DNA from: DATMNI01 sp963817515
GTDB lineage: Bacteria > Acidobacteriota > Terriglobia > Bryobacterales > Bryobacteraceae
Length of the DNA stretch: 64,000 bases
NCBI GenBank assembly: GCA_963817515.1
Contig: CAWFPJ010000023.1
Coordinates: forward strand, 372,001-436,000
Reading direction: 5' to 3'
The position numbers were made by a program, and so were the translations under genes. Positions 1 to 10,100 of the stretch are shown piece by piece. Under the pieces are notes generated by a model. The model was not told where the DNA came from and ran no database searches. It saw only the letters and a list, made by a program, of their open reading frames with translations. Position 1 is the first letter of the stretch. The number at the start of each line of letters is the position of its first letter.

Positions 1-1125
1 CAGACACAAGGTCAGATCAACGCGCCCCCCTTCCAACTGACTCAGACGATCAATAACGACGTACCTACGGCGACCACCCTGACCCCCACCCGCAACCTGG
101 CCAATTTCTTCCTCGGCAACCCGCTGGTGGCCCTAAACTCGACTCCCGCCATTACCACCGGCGGCACCCGCTACCGGCAGGCTTACACGCAGACGTGGAA
201 TTTTAATCTCCAGCACGAGTTTCGAAACCATGTAGCGGTGGAGGTTGGATACGTCGGAAATAAGAGTACCCGGCTGTCATCGGTGTCGGTGTACAACATC
301 CCGCAGGCTGGGCCGGGAAATGTTCAGGCACGCCGGGACTATCCGCAGTGGGGCGTAATCAAGTACCTGATCTGGGGCGGAGACAGCACTTACAACAGCC
401 TGCAGTCAAAGGTGGAAAAGCGGTTCTCGAACGGATTCTCGCTGTTGGGCTCTTACACATTTTCGAAATGTCTTGACGGCCCAGGCAGTGAAGAAGGCGG
501 TTCTCCCGCCGCCTATCTCGACAGGTTGTACAAGGGCCCGTGCAGTTTTGATGTGCCGCATAATTTTGTCACCAGCTATGTTTGGGAGTTGCCGTTCGGT
601 AATGGCCGCAAGTACTTCTCGCGGGCCCCGCGGGCAGTGAACACCGTCATCGGGGGCTGGCAGTGGCAAGGTATCAACACGTTTCAATCGGGTGTGCCCT
701 ACTCGGTGGGCATCAGCACCGATCGCGCCAATACCGCGGTATCGCAAATGCCGGATGCTATCGCCAAGCCAGTCGTTCTGGGAAATGTGAACTGCTGGTA
801 CTTCACTTCGGCCAATCCGGCCTGCCGCTCCCTGCTCCCGAATCAGGCAGACACTTTTGCGCTTCCGGCGCAGTATACATACGGCAACTCCGGCCGGGAC
901 ATTCTGTACAACAACCGGCTCATCCAGTTCGACATGTCTCTGTACAAGACCTTCAAATTCACGGAGTCCAAGAATCTCGAGTTCCGCGCCATGGTCTACA
1001 ACCTGACTAACACGCCAAGCTTTAACACTCCCGGTACCAACGAAAATCTCGCTACCGGCGGCCAGGTGACCTCTACACGAAACCAACCTCGGCTATTCGA
1101 GTTCGGTTTGAAATTCAGCTACTGA
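1..1125 (+). CDS. TonB-dependent receptor (Oar-like), C-terminal part, cut by window edge
   Basis: The frame is open from base 1 to a TGA at 1123-1125, so the gene starts upstream of the window and only about 374 C-terminal residues are seen. The segment has the look of the outer-membrane beta-barrel of large acidobacterial TonB-dependent/Oar-type receptors: the stretches HEFRNHVAVEVGYVGNKS, GSYTFSKCLD, the FDVPHNFVTSYVWELPFG type motif, and an end in aromatic FEFGLKFSY, the usual C-terminal barrel strand ending in an aromatic residue. Such proteins take up or sense large substrates at the outer membrane; the substrate cannot be told. The GTG at 127 is an internal codon, not the start. A related but broken receptor lies at 31943-35015. 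Confidence 0.85.
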   Translation, partial: QTQGQINAPPFQLTQTINNDVPTATTLTPTRNLANFFLGNPLVALNSTPAITTGGTRYRQAYTQTWNFNLQHEFRNHVAVEVGYVGNKSTRLSSVSVYNIPQAGPGNVQARRDYPQWGVIKYLIWGGDSTYNSLQSKVEKRFSNGFSLLGSYTFSKCLDGPGSEEGGSPAAYLDRLYKGPCSFDVPHNFVTSYVWELPFGNGRKYFSRAPRAVNTVIGGWQWQGINTFQSGVPYSVGISTDRANTAVSQMPDAIAKPVVLGNVNCWYFTSANPACRSLLPNQADTFALPAQYTYGNSGRDILYNNRLIQFDMSLYKTFKFTESKNLEFRAMVYNLTNTPSFNTPGTNENLATGGQVTSTRNQPRLFEFGLKFSY

Positions 1126-1159
1126 GACATTCCCTGAAGAAGACACTCATAGCGGCGCG

Positions 1160-1336
1160 CAACTGGATCGCAGGACCTTTATCAAGTCAGTGTCGGTGAC
1201 GGCGCCCGCCTCGCTTAGTGGGCGCCATTCATTTCTGGCGTGGACTTACCAAAGTCACAGCGCCGAACTGGCATCCCGCAGACAGGCTTTGATCCTGGGC
1301 GATAATCTGTTCCGCCTTCTGTCAGGAGAGCGGTAA
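1160..1336 (+). pseudogene. Possible relic of a Tat-exported protein N-terminus
   Basis: Just downstream of the receptor, a frame reads QLDRRTFIKSVSVTAPASLS and stays open to a TAA at 1334-1336. The DRRTFIK segment followed by a mild hydrophobic stretch matches a twin-arginine signal peptide. There is no ATG/GTG/TTG with a ribosome-binding site in the right place, and nothing recognisable follows, so it is at best a remnant. It could be chance. Confidence 0.22.
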
Positions 1337-1353
1337 CTCGCGACAAGTCAAAT

Positions 1354-2073
1354 CTAATCGGTAAGCGCTGCCCGTTGCCTGCTGCCCGCGCGCATGCGTG
1401 CTGACACGCCGAGAAATACAAAGATGGTGACAGCCACAAGAACTCCGAATGAGGGCTCTGGAACGCCTGTAGGACCAGTCGGACCTGTAGGGCCAGTCGG
1501 ACCAGTTGGGCCTGTGGGACCGGTCGGGCCTGTAGGACCTGCGGGACCTGAGGTGGTAGTGAGGTCATCCATGACGAAGGACCCGCCATTGGGACTGCCG
1601 GTAATCGTGACCCCCGAGAGACCCCCGGCAAAACTGATTGAGAGCAGTTCATTGCCAGGGTTACCGGAGCTCACGAAATTCTCAGAAAAGGCGGACGTGA
1701 CAGCCGGCAACGGATTGCCTAACGTGTCCACGCCTCTCAAAGTGAGCATCTCGGCATAAGTGAAAAAGCCGCTGAAGCTAGTGACAGGCGTCGTAAAGTC
1801 GATCGAGACAGGTCCACCAGCCACGCAGTTTCCGCCGCTGTCGAACGTCGCACAATCCTCTGCGGCGCTGTTCCCGCCGTGCGGCGGAAATTCAGCGTCG
1901 TTGAGAGTAATGCCAGCAGTCACAATGCTGGTGTTCGAGAAGACCAGGCCCGCATATTGGGTCGTAATCAATGTTTGGTCGAAAAAACCCTCGAAATCGA
2001 TCGCTATACCAGCCCGGAGCAGTTGCGCACCGGCCGTCATCAAGACGATAAGCACTAAACACGCACGGCGCAT
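1354..2073 (-). CDS. PEP-CTERM exported protein with collagen-like Gly-Pro-Thr linker
   Basis: This 239-residue protein has a signal peptide (MRRACLVLIVLMTAGAQLLRAG), an ectodomain of about 150 residues beginning IDFEGFFDQ (typical of PEP-CTERM surface proteins), then nine uninterrupted Gly-Pro-X triplets (one GPA and eight GPT, about residues 176-203), then a PEP-CTERM sorting signal: VPEPSFG at about 204, a hydrophobic segment VLVAVTIFVFLGV, and a basic tail SARMRAGSRQR. In known PEP-CTERM systems the tail is processed by an exosortase; none is encoded here. The Gly-Pro-Thr run probably acts as a rigid stalk or a trimerising collagen-like rod. A G-rich ribosome-binding site (complement of 2078-2087) and a sigma-70-like promoter lie directly upstream. 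The opposite strand is also open here, but only as a mirror of the repeat. Confidence 0.85.
   Translation of the reverse strand: MRRACLVLIVLMTAGAQLLRAGIAIDFEGFFDQTLITTQYAGLVFSNTSIVTAGITLNDAEFPPHGGNSAAEDCATFDSGGNCVAGGPVSIDFTTPVTSFSGFFTYAEMLTLRGVDTLGNPLPAVTSAFSENFVSSGNPGNELLSISFAGGLSGVTITGSPNGGSFVMDDLTTTSGPAGPTGPTGPTGPTGPTGPTGPTGPTGVPEPSFGVLVAVTIFVFLGVSARMRAGSRQRAALTD
1466..1550 (-). repeat. 9-bp tandem repeat encoding the collagen-like Gly-Pro-Thr tract
   Basis: About nine imperfect 9-bp units (plus-strand form close to GGACCTGTN/GGGCCAGTC) encode the Gly-Pro-X triplets of the PEP-CTERM protein. Third positions vary between units, so the tract is kept by protein-level constraint rather than being a fresh slippage product. 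Confidence 0.85.
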
Positions 2074-2101
2074 GCGACCCCCCTCTTCAGAACCGGTCTA
2101 G

Positions 2102-2131
2102 ATTTTAAGCTGAACGGAAGGCTTGAGTCAA
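2102..2131 (-). promoter_or_regulatory. Sigma-70-type promoter for the PEP-CTERM gene
   Basis: On the minus strand TTGACT (2131-2126) is followed after 18 bases by TAAAAT (2107-2102), about 28 bases before the ATG at 2073. Both boxes match the bacterial housekeeping consensus at five of six positions. Confidence 0.5.
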
Positions 2132-2571
2132 TAGCAACATCCCAACACCTTCTTGCTGACACATAATATATACAGTGCTGAAGTCGCGATTACGCAGACT
2201 TCTGAGATACCAATAAGTACTAGGGGAAATACTCCATCCAGCTAGAGCACACCTAGCTATAGGACTAAAGTCCTGTAGCCCGAAACTAAGTCGGACCAAT
2301 ACTGATGATAACCGCCGAAACTGTTGACTTCAAATAATATTCATTGAAGTGACACAGTCGAGATTGCCCGAAAGCTCTTGTTAAAACACTTGACAGCCAT
2401 CTCCCAAACTGTTTATATTTTACCCACCCGGTCCTATTAGGGGATGCGAAAGGGACCGCGATGAAGGAATTCTAAGCCCGATTCAAGGCGTCACTCGATC
2501 CGGATTTCACGGGAACGCAAGATAGTTCTTGGCCGCGGCGGAACACGCAAATTAATTCGAGGTTGATCAAG
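2132..2571. other. Intergenic region between divergent genes
   Basis: No supported gene. It is clearly more A/T-rich than its flanks. An open frame of 64 codons on the minus strand (2105-2299) has no recognisable content or ribosome-binding site. The right half contains a promoter (2390-2419) and a leader of roughly 140 bases before the ATG at 2572; the leader could fold, but I could not match it to a known riboswitch. Confidence 0.5.
2390..2419 (+). promoter_or_regulatory. Strong sigma-70-type promoter for the giant-protein cluster
   Basis: TTGACA at 2390-2395 (perfect -35) is separated by 18 bases from TATATT at 2414-2419 (five of six matches to TATAAT). Transcription would begin near 2426, leaving a 5' leader of about 145 bases before the first gene at 2572. 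Confidence 0.6.
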
Positions 2572-5500
2572 ATGAAGACCCGAGTTGTAGGTGTAGTAGC
2601 AGGGTCAATCCTGCTTGGTTCTCTGCTCCACGCCGGCACTATCGGCGCAACCAATGTTGCGCCTAACTCCGTAAGGGCAGGTGTCGGCACGATAGTTACA
2701 GCTACTGCCGCCATTCCAGATCCGACTCTTGTGGCTTCTACGGTGAATCTTCAGCAACTGGATTCAGCCGGCAGAGCCACTGCTCTGGGTACGATGCACG
2801 ATGATGGCCTCAATGGGGACGCCAGGGCCGGCGACCATATCTTCACCCTGCAGACCACTATATTTCAGCCCAACCCGGGAAGCCTTTCACTCCGCGTTTC
2901 GGCGGGGTTTCAGGGGAGCCTCTCGCGAACCTTTTCCCCCATCATGACGGTCACGGTCACGGGCACCGGGACTGCCATCGCCATCGCTTCGCCGGCTGTC
3001 TCGGCGTACTTGAACACTTCTCCCACCCTGGTGAATGGCAGCGTGGCTGACCCGTCCGCGCACGTAACCGTCAATGGCATTGCCGCCCAAGTGACGGGTG
3101 GGGCATTCAGCGCCTCGGTGCCTTTGCAGGAGGGCACGAACACTCTGACCGCGGTCGCCCAGAATAGCAACGGTACCAGCAGCACCGATAGCCGCGTGGT
3201 CACTCTCGACACGACGCCGCCGCACGTCAGCATCGATGCGCCGGCCAACAACGCGGTTACCACCGATTCGTCAGTCACAGTAACCGGCCTGGTGAACGAT
3301 ATCGTGGTGGGCACGGTCAACAGCCAGCAGGCGACTGTGACGGTAAATGGCGTCCCCGCCACGGTGGTGAACCGGACCTACACTGCCAGCAATATTCCGC
3401 TGAGCCTGGGTTCGAATACCATCCAGGCGACAGGCCGCGACCGGGCCGGCAACGGGGCAACCGTAAGCGTTACGGTTACCCGGCAGCCTCTCACGCAGCC
3501 GTATTTGCGGATTGTTTCCGGCAATAACCTGTCTGGTCCGATCCGAACCCTCCTGGCCGCGCCCCTGGTGGTGCAACTGGTGAGTGCGTCGGGGCAGGCC
3601 ATTCCCAACACCCCGGTAGTCTTCCGCGTAACCAGCAGCGATGGAACGGTCACTGCGGGCGGGCCTCCGGGCATGCCGTCGATGGCCGTCAACACCAATG
3701 CGCAGGGTCAGGCTCAGGTGAACTTTATCCTGGGCTCGCACGCGGGCGCCGGCAATAACATGGTGACGGTTTCGTCCGCCGGAGTGGCGACCACACCGGT
3801 GTTCACCGAATCAGGGAATCCGACGGCCGCATCGATGATCGTGGTGGATTCCGGCAACGATCAGTCGGGCGTCATCGGCCAGGCGCTTCCGCTGCCATTC
3901 ATCGCCATTGTGACCGACGCCGGCCACAACCGGATCGGCAACGTGCCTGTCACTTTCACAGTCACGCAGGGTAGTGGGACCATTAGCGGCCAACCGTCGT
4001 CTACCACGACATCGGACAGTGACGGGCGCGTGCAAGCTGTCTTAACGCTGGGCCCGCAAGACGGAATCAACAACAACCAGGTAACGGCCACCTTTGCGGG
4101 CAACCCGGGACTGCCGGTTACGTTTTCTGCCACCGGACGTGTCCCCGGCCCGACGCAAAATACCAAAATCAGCGGCGTGGTTCTGAACAACAGCAACGTG
4201 CCGATTTCAAACGTGACGATGCGCCTGTTCCAGACACAGCAGGGGAACAACAACAACGTCCCGCAGCAGATTGGCACGCCGGTCCCAACCAACGCACAGG
4301 GGTATTTTCAGATTCAACCGGCGCCGGTAGGTGTGTTCAAGCTGATGGCCGACGGCACCACCGGCGGAAATTACCCAACCCTGGAGTACGACATTGTCAC
4401 AGTGTCGGGCCAGAACAACACCGTAGGTCTGCCGATTTATCTTCCCCTGCTGAATCCCGGAAGCCAGTTGTGCGTGAGCCCGACGACCGGCGGCACTTTA
4501 ACAATTCCGCAGGCGCCGGGCTTTGCGCTGACGGTCGCGGCGGGGTCGGCGACCTTCCCCGGTGGATCGCGCAGCGGGTGCGTTTCGGTGACGCCGGTCA
4601 ATATGGACAAGATCCCGATGGTCCCCGGCTTCGGACAGCAGCCGCGGTTCATTGTGACTATTCAGCCGGTGGGGACGACGTTCAACCCGCCGGCCGCGAT
4701 CACCATTCCCAACGTGGACGGCTTGGCCCCGCGGGCCGTCACGGAGATGTACTCGTACGATCACGACCTGGCCTCTTTCGTGGCTATTGGAACGGGGACG
4801 GTGAGCAGCGACGGTTCGGTGATCGCGTCGGATCCGGGCGTAGGAGTGCTGAAAGCCGGCTGGCATTGCGGGGGCGACCCGAATACATCCGGCAGCGCCG
4901 GGAGTCTGGGCGTAACCCTGACTGCGGCATCGTCAACCGCAACCGCCGGAACAACAGTTACGATGACGGCCAATGGAACTCCTCCTCTTGACGGAACCTA
5001 CATAAATTGGGAAGTGATCGACGATCCGGCGGATCCGAACGACGATCCGACAGTTGCCGTGTTTGTTTCTCAGCCAGGGTGTCCGGACCAGCCAACCTGC
5101 GCTGCACAACTACGGGGCGTCAAGATTGGGATTGCTTCGGTTCGTGTGACTTTCAAATGTCTCACCACCGGAGCCACGGTCACCTCTGCAATCGTCAAAG
5201 TTACATTCAACATTGGGCTCCAGCCGAAGGAAGTGAGCTTCTTCGATAACCTGTCGATCAATAAAGACCAGGTCTCACCCACCGGCATCACTCCGATCAA
5301 CAACCCGGTCTGGCTTAGTACCAACGCCCCGGCCGACAACAATCCTGTAGGATATGTCCAGGGAAAAACCATGCGGGTCACGGTGAAATTTGCCATCAAC
5401 CCGGTGCCGGCGTCTCCGGTGTCCAATGTCACCATCAAAGGAAACATTCCAGGGCTCGGTAATTTCGTGAAGACCGGCGTAACTATTCCTGCGGCTGCCG

Positions 5501-6381
5501 AAGTTGTTGTCGCCGATATTCTGGCTGACACGCCACTTCCGGCAAGCCGTACTACGTTCTATAATCCGATGACGATCAACTGGAGTCACATGGCCGACGG
5601 CAAGAGCTGTCCAAATTGCACGGCGGACGGAAGCACGGCGAACAAAGTTTACGTCACGCTTGCCGCGCCGACAGATACGGTGTATCTTACGTCGCTTCAC
5701 CTTGCCGTATCTAGCGACGGAGCCACCAACAATACACAGGCCATTAACAAATCATGGGCTTTTTTCGGAAACGGCACGGCTCCGACGAACGTAAAGGGAT
5801 GGGACAACAGACAGTTTATCTACTATCCGGCCGGAACTCCGTTCTCGGGATGCGCTACCAGCATCGTCGCCCTGCTGACAACCCCGACAGGAGGCGCACG
5901 GTGCGGAGCTTTCGCCCAGTTCTTCCAGAACGTGCTGGCGATGAACGGGATCGCTTCCGTCATAACGGTAGTCGACCCGGCTGAAGACAGCGGAATGCTG
6001 GTGAAGAACTGGACTTATAAGGCGACTCCGTCGTTCCCGGCTAGTCCGCAATATAAATGGTCGTTCGTGACAGTCGGCTTCAACGAGATGGTTCCCGCGC
6101 CGGCCGCCGGGGGCGTGTACGGCGATATGACCAGCGGTTCAGGCGTGCCGGGAGAGAACTCACCAACCCCCTCAGAAAAGGCGCACATCAATCACGCGAT
6201 CGTGAAAGCCCCGGATACAGGTGTCTACTACGATCCATCTTATGGACTGACATACTCCGGCGCCGCGGATTTTGAAACCAAGGCGCTGGACGGATACATT
6301 CTGCATGTTCCGGGAGATCCGAACACACAGTACCGTGTCCGCAAATCAACCGGCCTGAACAAGGCCACATTTACGCCGTGA
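2572..6381 (+). CDS. Giant secreted Ig-like protein with C-terminal transglutaminase-like domain
   Basis: I place the start at ATG 2572 (GAGG at 2559-2562, nine bases upstream) rather than TTG 2563, giving 1269 residues. After a signal peptide (MKTRVVGVVAGSILLGSLLHA) come a choice-of-anchor-like domain with DDGLNGDARAGDHIF, two glucodextranase/Ig-like modules (about 133-303), two Big_1-like modules (about 306-520), a carboxypeptidase-regulatory-like domain (about 531-616), a beta-rich middle, and a C-terminal transglutaminase/papain-fold segment. There, GARCGAFAQFF supplies Cys1111, INHAIV supplies His1208 and VYYDPSYG supplies Asp1221, in the order and spacing of a transglutaminase-like triad. 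Enzyme activity is inferred, and cysteine-protease-like activity is equally possible. It heads a cluster with the genes at 6391, 7171 and 10879. Confidence 0.8.
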   Translation: MKTRVVGVVAGSILLGSLLHAGTIGATNVAPNSVRAGVGTIVTATAAIPDPTLVASTVNLQQLDSAGRATALGTMHDDGLNGDARAGDHIFTLQTTIFQPNPGSLSLRVSAGFQGSLSRTFSPIMTVTVTGTGTAIAIASPAVSAYLNTSPTLVNGSVADPSAHVTVNGIAAQVTGGAFSASVPLQEGTNTLTAVAQNSNGTSSTDSRVVTLDTTPPHVSIDAPANNAVTTDSSVTVTGLVNDIVVGTVNSQQATVTVNGVPATVVNRTYTASNIPLSLGSNTIQATGRDRAGNGATVSVTVTRQPLTQPYLRIVSGNNLSGPIRTLLAAPLVVQLVSASGQAIPNTPVVFRVTSSDGTVTAGGPPGMPSMAVNTNAQGQAQVNFILGSHAGAGNNMVTVSSAGVATTPVFTESGNPTAASMIVVDSGNDQSGVIGQALPLPFIAIVTDAGHNRIGNVPVTFTVTQGSGTISGQPSSTTTSDSDGRVQAVLTLGPQDGINNNQVTATFAGNPGLPVTFSATGRVPGPTQNTKISGVVLNNSNVPISNVTMRLFQTQQGNNNNVPQQIGTPVPTNAQGYFQIQPAPVGVFKLMADGTTGGNYPTLEYDIVTVSGQNNTVGLPIYLPLLNPGSQLCVSPTTGGTLTIPQAPGFALTVAAGSATFPGGSRSGCVSVTPVNMDKIPMVPGFGQQPRFIVTIQPVGTTFNPPAAITIPNVDGLAPRAVTEMYSYDHDLASFVAIGTGTVSSDGSVIASDPGVGVLKAGWHCGGDPNTSGSAGSLGVTLTAASSTATAGTTVTMTANGTPPLDGTYINWEVIDDPADPNDDPTVAVFVSQPGCPDQPTCAAQLRGVKIGIASVRVTFKCLTTGATVTSAIVKVTFNIGLQPKEVSFFDNLSINKDQVSPTGITPINNPVWLSTNAPADNNPVGYVQGKTMRVTVKFAINPVPASPVSNVTIKGNIPGLGNFVKTGVTIPAAAEVVVADILADTPLPASRTTFYNPMTINWSHMADGKSCPNCTADGSTANKVYVTLAAPTDTVYLTSLHLAVSSDGATNNTQAINKSWAFFGNGTAPTNVKGWDNRQFIYYPAGTPFSGCATSIVALLTTPTGGARCGAFAQFFQNVLAMNGIASVITVVDPAEDSGMLVKNWTYKATPSFPASPQYKWSFVTVGFNEMVPAPAAGGVYGDMTSGSGVPGENSPTPSEKAHINHAIVKAPDTGVYYDPSYGLTYSGAADFETKALDGYILHVPGDPNTQYRVRKSTGLNKATFTP

Positions 6382-6390
6382 GAGTGCCGA

Positions 6391-7062
6391 ATGACAACCA
6401 AACTTTTAGCCATACCCGTCTTGCTACTGTCCGCGGCCTCTTGTGCGGGAGCTCAGGTCACTACAGGCCGCACTGCCAGTGGAGAAATCGCCGTGCGATC
6501 AGACGCCTCGGACTCTAAGAGCATTCTGTCTACAACCCAGGTCCAGACTAAACTGCCAAATGGGCGGCTGGTCGATGGGAGTGTTATCACGCTGTATGAT
6601 CCCGAGAGCCGGCTTTTCTGGTGGACGCACCAGAAGAGTATCGGCCCCGCCGACCCGGAATCCGCGCGGAAAGAGTTCCTCGGTTCCTATCGGTGCTCAG
6701 TCTTTCCCGATGAGATCGCGTGCTTCACAGCGGAGGGAAGAACCCTATGGTCGCGTATTTCCAAGACCCGGGTTTCGAGCGCCGAAGAGGGTCTGGCGGC
6801 GGTTCGGGCCACCTTGCCCGGGGAACTGGCAAAGTTCGAGTCCGGCGAGGCCATGTGGTTCACAGAAATGCCTTTGGCTCAAACCGTCGGACGGACTTTT
6901 TTTCATCCTAAGAATCCAGGCGACCCCGCAGTCCGGCTGACAATCGAAAGGATTGAACGTCTGGGTAACGGCTGGCGGGTTGACATCAGAAACGATAAAG
7001 GCGAAAGCACCAGGGTCGCGGTGAGCAGGGATTTCAAAGTTTCACCCGCCACTGTCCGCTGA
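6391..7062 (+). CDS. Secreted protein of unknown function
   Basis: A 223-residue protein starts nine bases after the preceding stop. Its first 21 residues (MTTKLLAIPVLLLSAASCAGA) form a signal peptide. A Cys sits near the cleavage site, but AASC is a poor lipobox, so cleavage by signal peptidase I after CAGA is more likely. The rest is mixed alpha/beta with no transmembrane segment and no domain I recognise (WWTHQKSIGP and FFHPKNPGDPAVRL are distinctive stretches). Tight spacing points to co-expression with the giant protein upstream; it could assist or inhibit it, but nothing shows this. Confidence 0.7.
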   Translation: MTTKLLAIPVLLLSAASCAGAQVTTGRTASGEIAVRSDASDSKSILSTTQVQTKLPNGRLVDGSVITLYDPESRLFWWTHQKSIGPADPESARKEFLGSYRCSVFPDEIACFTAEGRTLWSRISKTRVSSAEEGLAAVRATLPGELAKFESGEAMWFTEMPLAQTVGRTFFHPKNPGDPAVRLTIERIERLGNGWRVDIRNDKGESTRVAVSRDFKVSPATVR

Positions 7063-7170
7063 GCTAGCCGGGCAGCCGCGTTGTGCGGTGCTTAGCTGCA
7101 GCTTGATCCCTTTATGGCTAACAGGAATACAAACATACGCTGCAAAGCGTGACGACTGAGGTTATCCAAA

Positions 7171-10100
7171 ATGCAGTTCCTAACTAACTCGCGAACACCC
7201 GGATTGCCCTTGATTGCCATCGCGATACTCGGCGCAACAACCATGAACGGTCAGTTGAACCAGAACTGCATCGTCAGCGTTTTGAACCGGAATACGCCGG
7301 TCAATACCGACGGAACCTGGATTCTGCCCAACATCCCGGCCGGCTTCGGACAGGTGCGCGCACGGGCGAGCTGCCTCAACACCGGAGTAACCACTTCCGG
7401 GCAATCGAACCTGTTTACGATTCTGCCGAACCGGATGAACGCCATTCCACCAATCCCCCTCGGCCCCACCACTCCCATCCCCACTTCCCTTAACCTCACT
7501 GCGCCTACCACGAATCTGGCGACGGTCGGCCAGACCGTCCAGCTTACGGCCACGGCCGCCTATTCCGGATCAGCCAGCCAGAACGTGACGGCGAGCAGCA
7601 GCGGCATCACCTATCGCAGCACGAATGCCGCGATTGCGTCGGTTTCGGCGAACGGCGTAGTCACTGCCGGCAGCACCACCGGCGTGGCTATCCTTCAGGC
7701 CACGCTCGAGGGAACCCAAGGCATCATCAGTTTTTCAGTGGTACCCGTGGGCGCCTCCCATGGCGGCATTCCGGACTCTTGGGCGATCTCCCACGGCCTG
7801 GATCCCAATGACCCCACCATGCCCGTCGAAGACCCCGACCACGACGGCGCGACCAACCTCGAGGAGTTTCAGCACGGCACCGATCCGCACAATCCCGATA
7901 CCGACGGCGATGGATTATCGGATGGCGAAGAGATCCACGGTACTCACGTGGTGAACGGTGTGGAGTTGAATACCCACCACTACGTCACTAATCCCCTGCT
8001 CATGGACACTGATGGCGACGGTGTTCCCGATGGAATCGAAATTCAGACGGGCTCCAATCCTCTGGACCCCAACAGCGTCAACCTTCATACCGCAATCACC
8101 AGCATGGATGTGCAGCCGGGCAACTTCACCTTGATCGTGAACTCGATCAGCGGCGTGGCCTCCGTCCAACTCACTGTCACCGGGCACCTGATTGACGGGC
8201 ACAGCACCATCGATCTTACAAGCACGGCACGCGGAACCAATTACCTTTCGAGCAACCTGGGAGTGTGCAATTTCGGATCGCCGGACGGTCGCGTGTTTGC
8301 GGGGTCCGTCGGTCCTTGCACCATCACCGTCACGAATTCCGGCTTTACTTCCACGGTGCACGGCTCGGTCACTAATTTTACGCCCACCGATCTCTCCTTC
8401 GTCACCATTCCGGGATTTGCCAATGCTGTGGCGGTGTCAGGCGACTTTGCGTTTGTCGCGGCCGGCGCTTCAGGCCTGCAGGTGGTGAGCCTGTCTTCGA
8501 ACCGCACAACCCCCGTGGTCTCCGGATCACTCAGCCTTGCCGGCAGCGCTTTTGATGTTTACCTGGTGGGCCACACCGCCTACGTGGCCGGCAGCAGTGC
8601 CTTGTCCGTAGTTGACGTCACCAATCCGACTACGCCTGTATTGCGCGGATCGTTCAACACCGGCAACTGTCTGGGGGTAGTTGTCCAGGGCACCACCGCC
8701 TACCTCAACTGTAGTTCCGGGCTGCTCCTGGTCAACGTGTCGAATCCCACGTCGATGATTCAAATCAGCTCGCTCGCCGTCGGGGGCACGCCGTGGAAAC
8801 TGGCTGTTGACCCGGGCCGCCATCTCGTAGCTATGGCGTTAGGCAGTGCCGGACTGAAACTGGTGGACGTGACCAATCCGGCGGCGCCTGTGGTGAAGGG
8901 AACCGCTTCCACGGGTGACGCCCGTGCGGTGGCGCTGAACGGCACCTGGGCATTTGTGGCCGATTACACCACCAGCACCAATTCGGTGGACATCACGTCT
9001 CTCACGGCGCCCGTGGTCCGGTCACACATTGCGGATCAAAGCCTCGGAGGTCTTCTGCAGGATATCGCGCTTTTCGGCACCTTCGCCTTCGGCGCGGATG
9101 TGGTTTTCGTCAACGGAGTGCCTATCACGGACGTTTCCGACCCAACCAATCTGCAGGCGCGGTCGATCCTCAACTTCACCCAGCGGGATGACAACGGGAT
9201 GGGCATTGCAGTGGATTCGGCCTTCGTGTATCTGGTCACCGAACACTTCAATCTCGATCGGGGTGGATCGTCCGGGGACAGCCGTCTTTATATAGGACAG
9301 TATCAGCCACGGCAAGACCTGGCGGGTGTTCCTCCCACGGCTGTCATAACTTCGCCGCAGAACAATTCCGTCCTGATCCAGGGCCAGCCGATCACGGTCA
9401 ATGTAAACGCCACCGACGACGTCGCGGTGGCCCGGGTGGATTTCCTGGTGAACGGAGCGGTGGCCTTTTCCACCACGGTCGCGCCGTACCAATACGCGTT
9501 GAATCTCCCGACCGGGGTCAATTCGATTACGCTGGGCGCGCGCGCCTTCGACCTGGGGAATAACATGGGCACCGCGGCGAACGTGGTCATTAACCTCATA
9601 CCCGACCCGCTCACCGTGGTCACCGGCCTGATCACCGACGCCGCCAATCACCCGATCTCCGGCGCAAACGTCACTGCCCCGGGAGGATTGACCGGCATCA
9701 CCGGCAGTAACGGACGCTTTTCTATTCCGAGCGTGCCCACCGTATTTGGCGATATCTTTGTGACCGCCACGTTCACTCCGGCGAATCAACCCACTGAGAC
9801 CGGGACCTCAGCGTCGATCCCGCCGGTTCGAGGCGGCGTCACTGACGTTGGCACGACGCAACTGATTCCGGCAACCTTCAACACAAACTTCGGCACACTG
9901 GTCTCGCAGTGCGACGACTGCTCCTTCCAGTACACCCTGCCCTTCCCGTTTTCCTTCTTCGGCACCACTCGCACCACTGCGTTCGTCGGGACCAATGGAT
10001 ATATTACGTTTAACGGCGCCGACAGCACCTACTCGGAAAGCCTGCCGGCGTTCAATGGAATTCCCAGGATCGCAGCCTTTTTCGACGATTTGGGACCATC

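Noticed and set aside
1394..1759. Plus-strand frame rich in Gly-Pro-Val repeats
   Set aside because: It is the mirror of the collagen-like repeat on the minus strand; it has no signal peptide or domain, and the minus-strand gene has a promoter, leader and sorting signal.
2105..2299. 64-codon minus-strand frame in the A/T-rich gap
   Set aside because: It overlaps the -35 region of the PEP-CTERM promoter, has no ribosome-binding site and no recognisable content.
2420..2571. Leader of the giant gene as a c-di-GMP-type riboswitch
   Set aside because: A fragment resembling GGGAACGCAA is present, but the conserved paired elements of GEMM-type riboswitches could not be laid out.
3405..3425. TGGGTTCGAATACC as a tRNA T-arm
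   Set aside because: It is inside a conserved coding region and no cloverleaf can be built around it.
9022..9789. 255-codon minus-strand frame inside the second giant gene
   Set aside because: The composition is that of an antisense shadow (His/Arg/Gly/Val-rich) and the plus strand encodes clear domains throughout.
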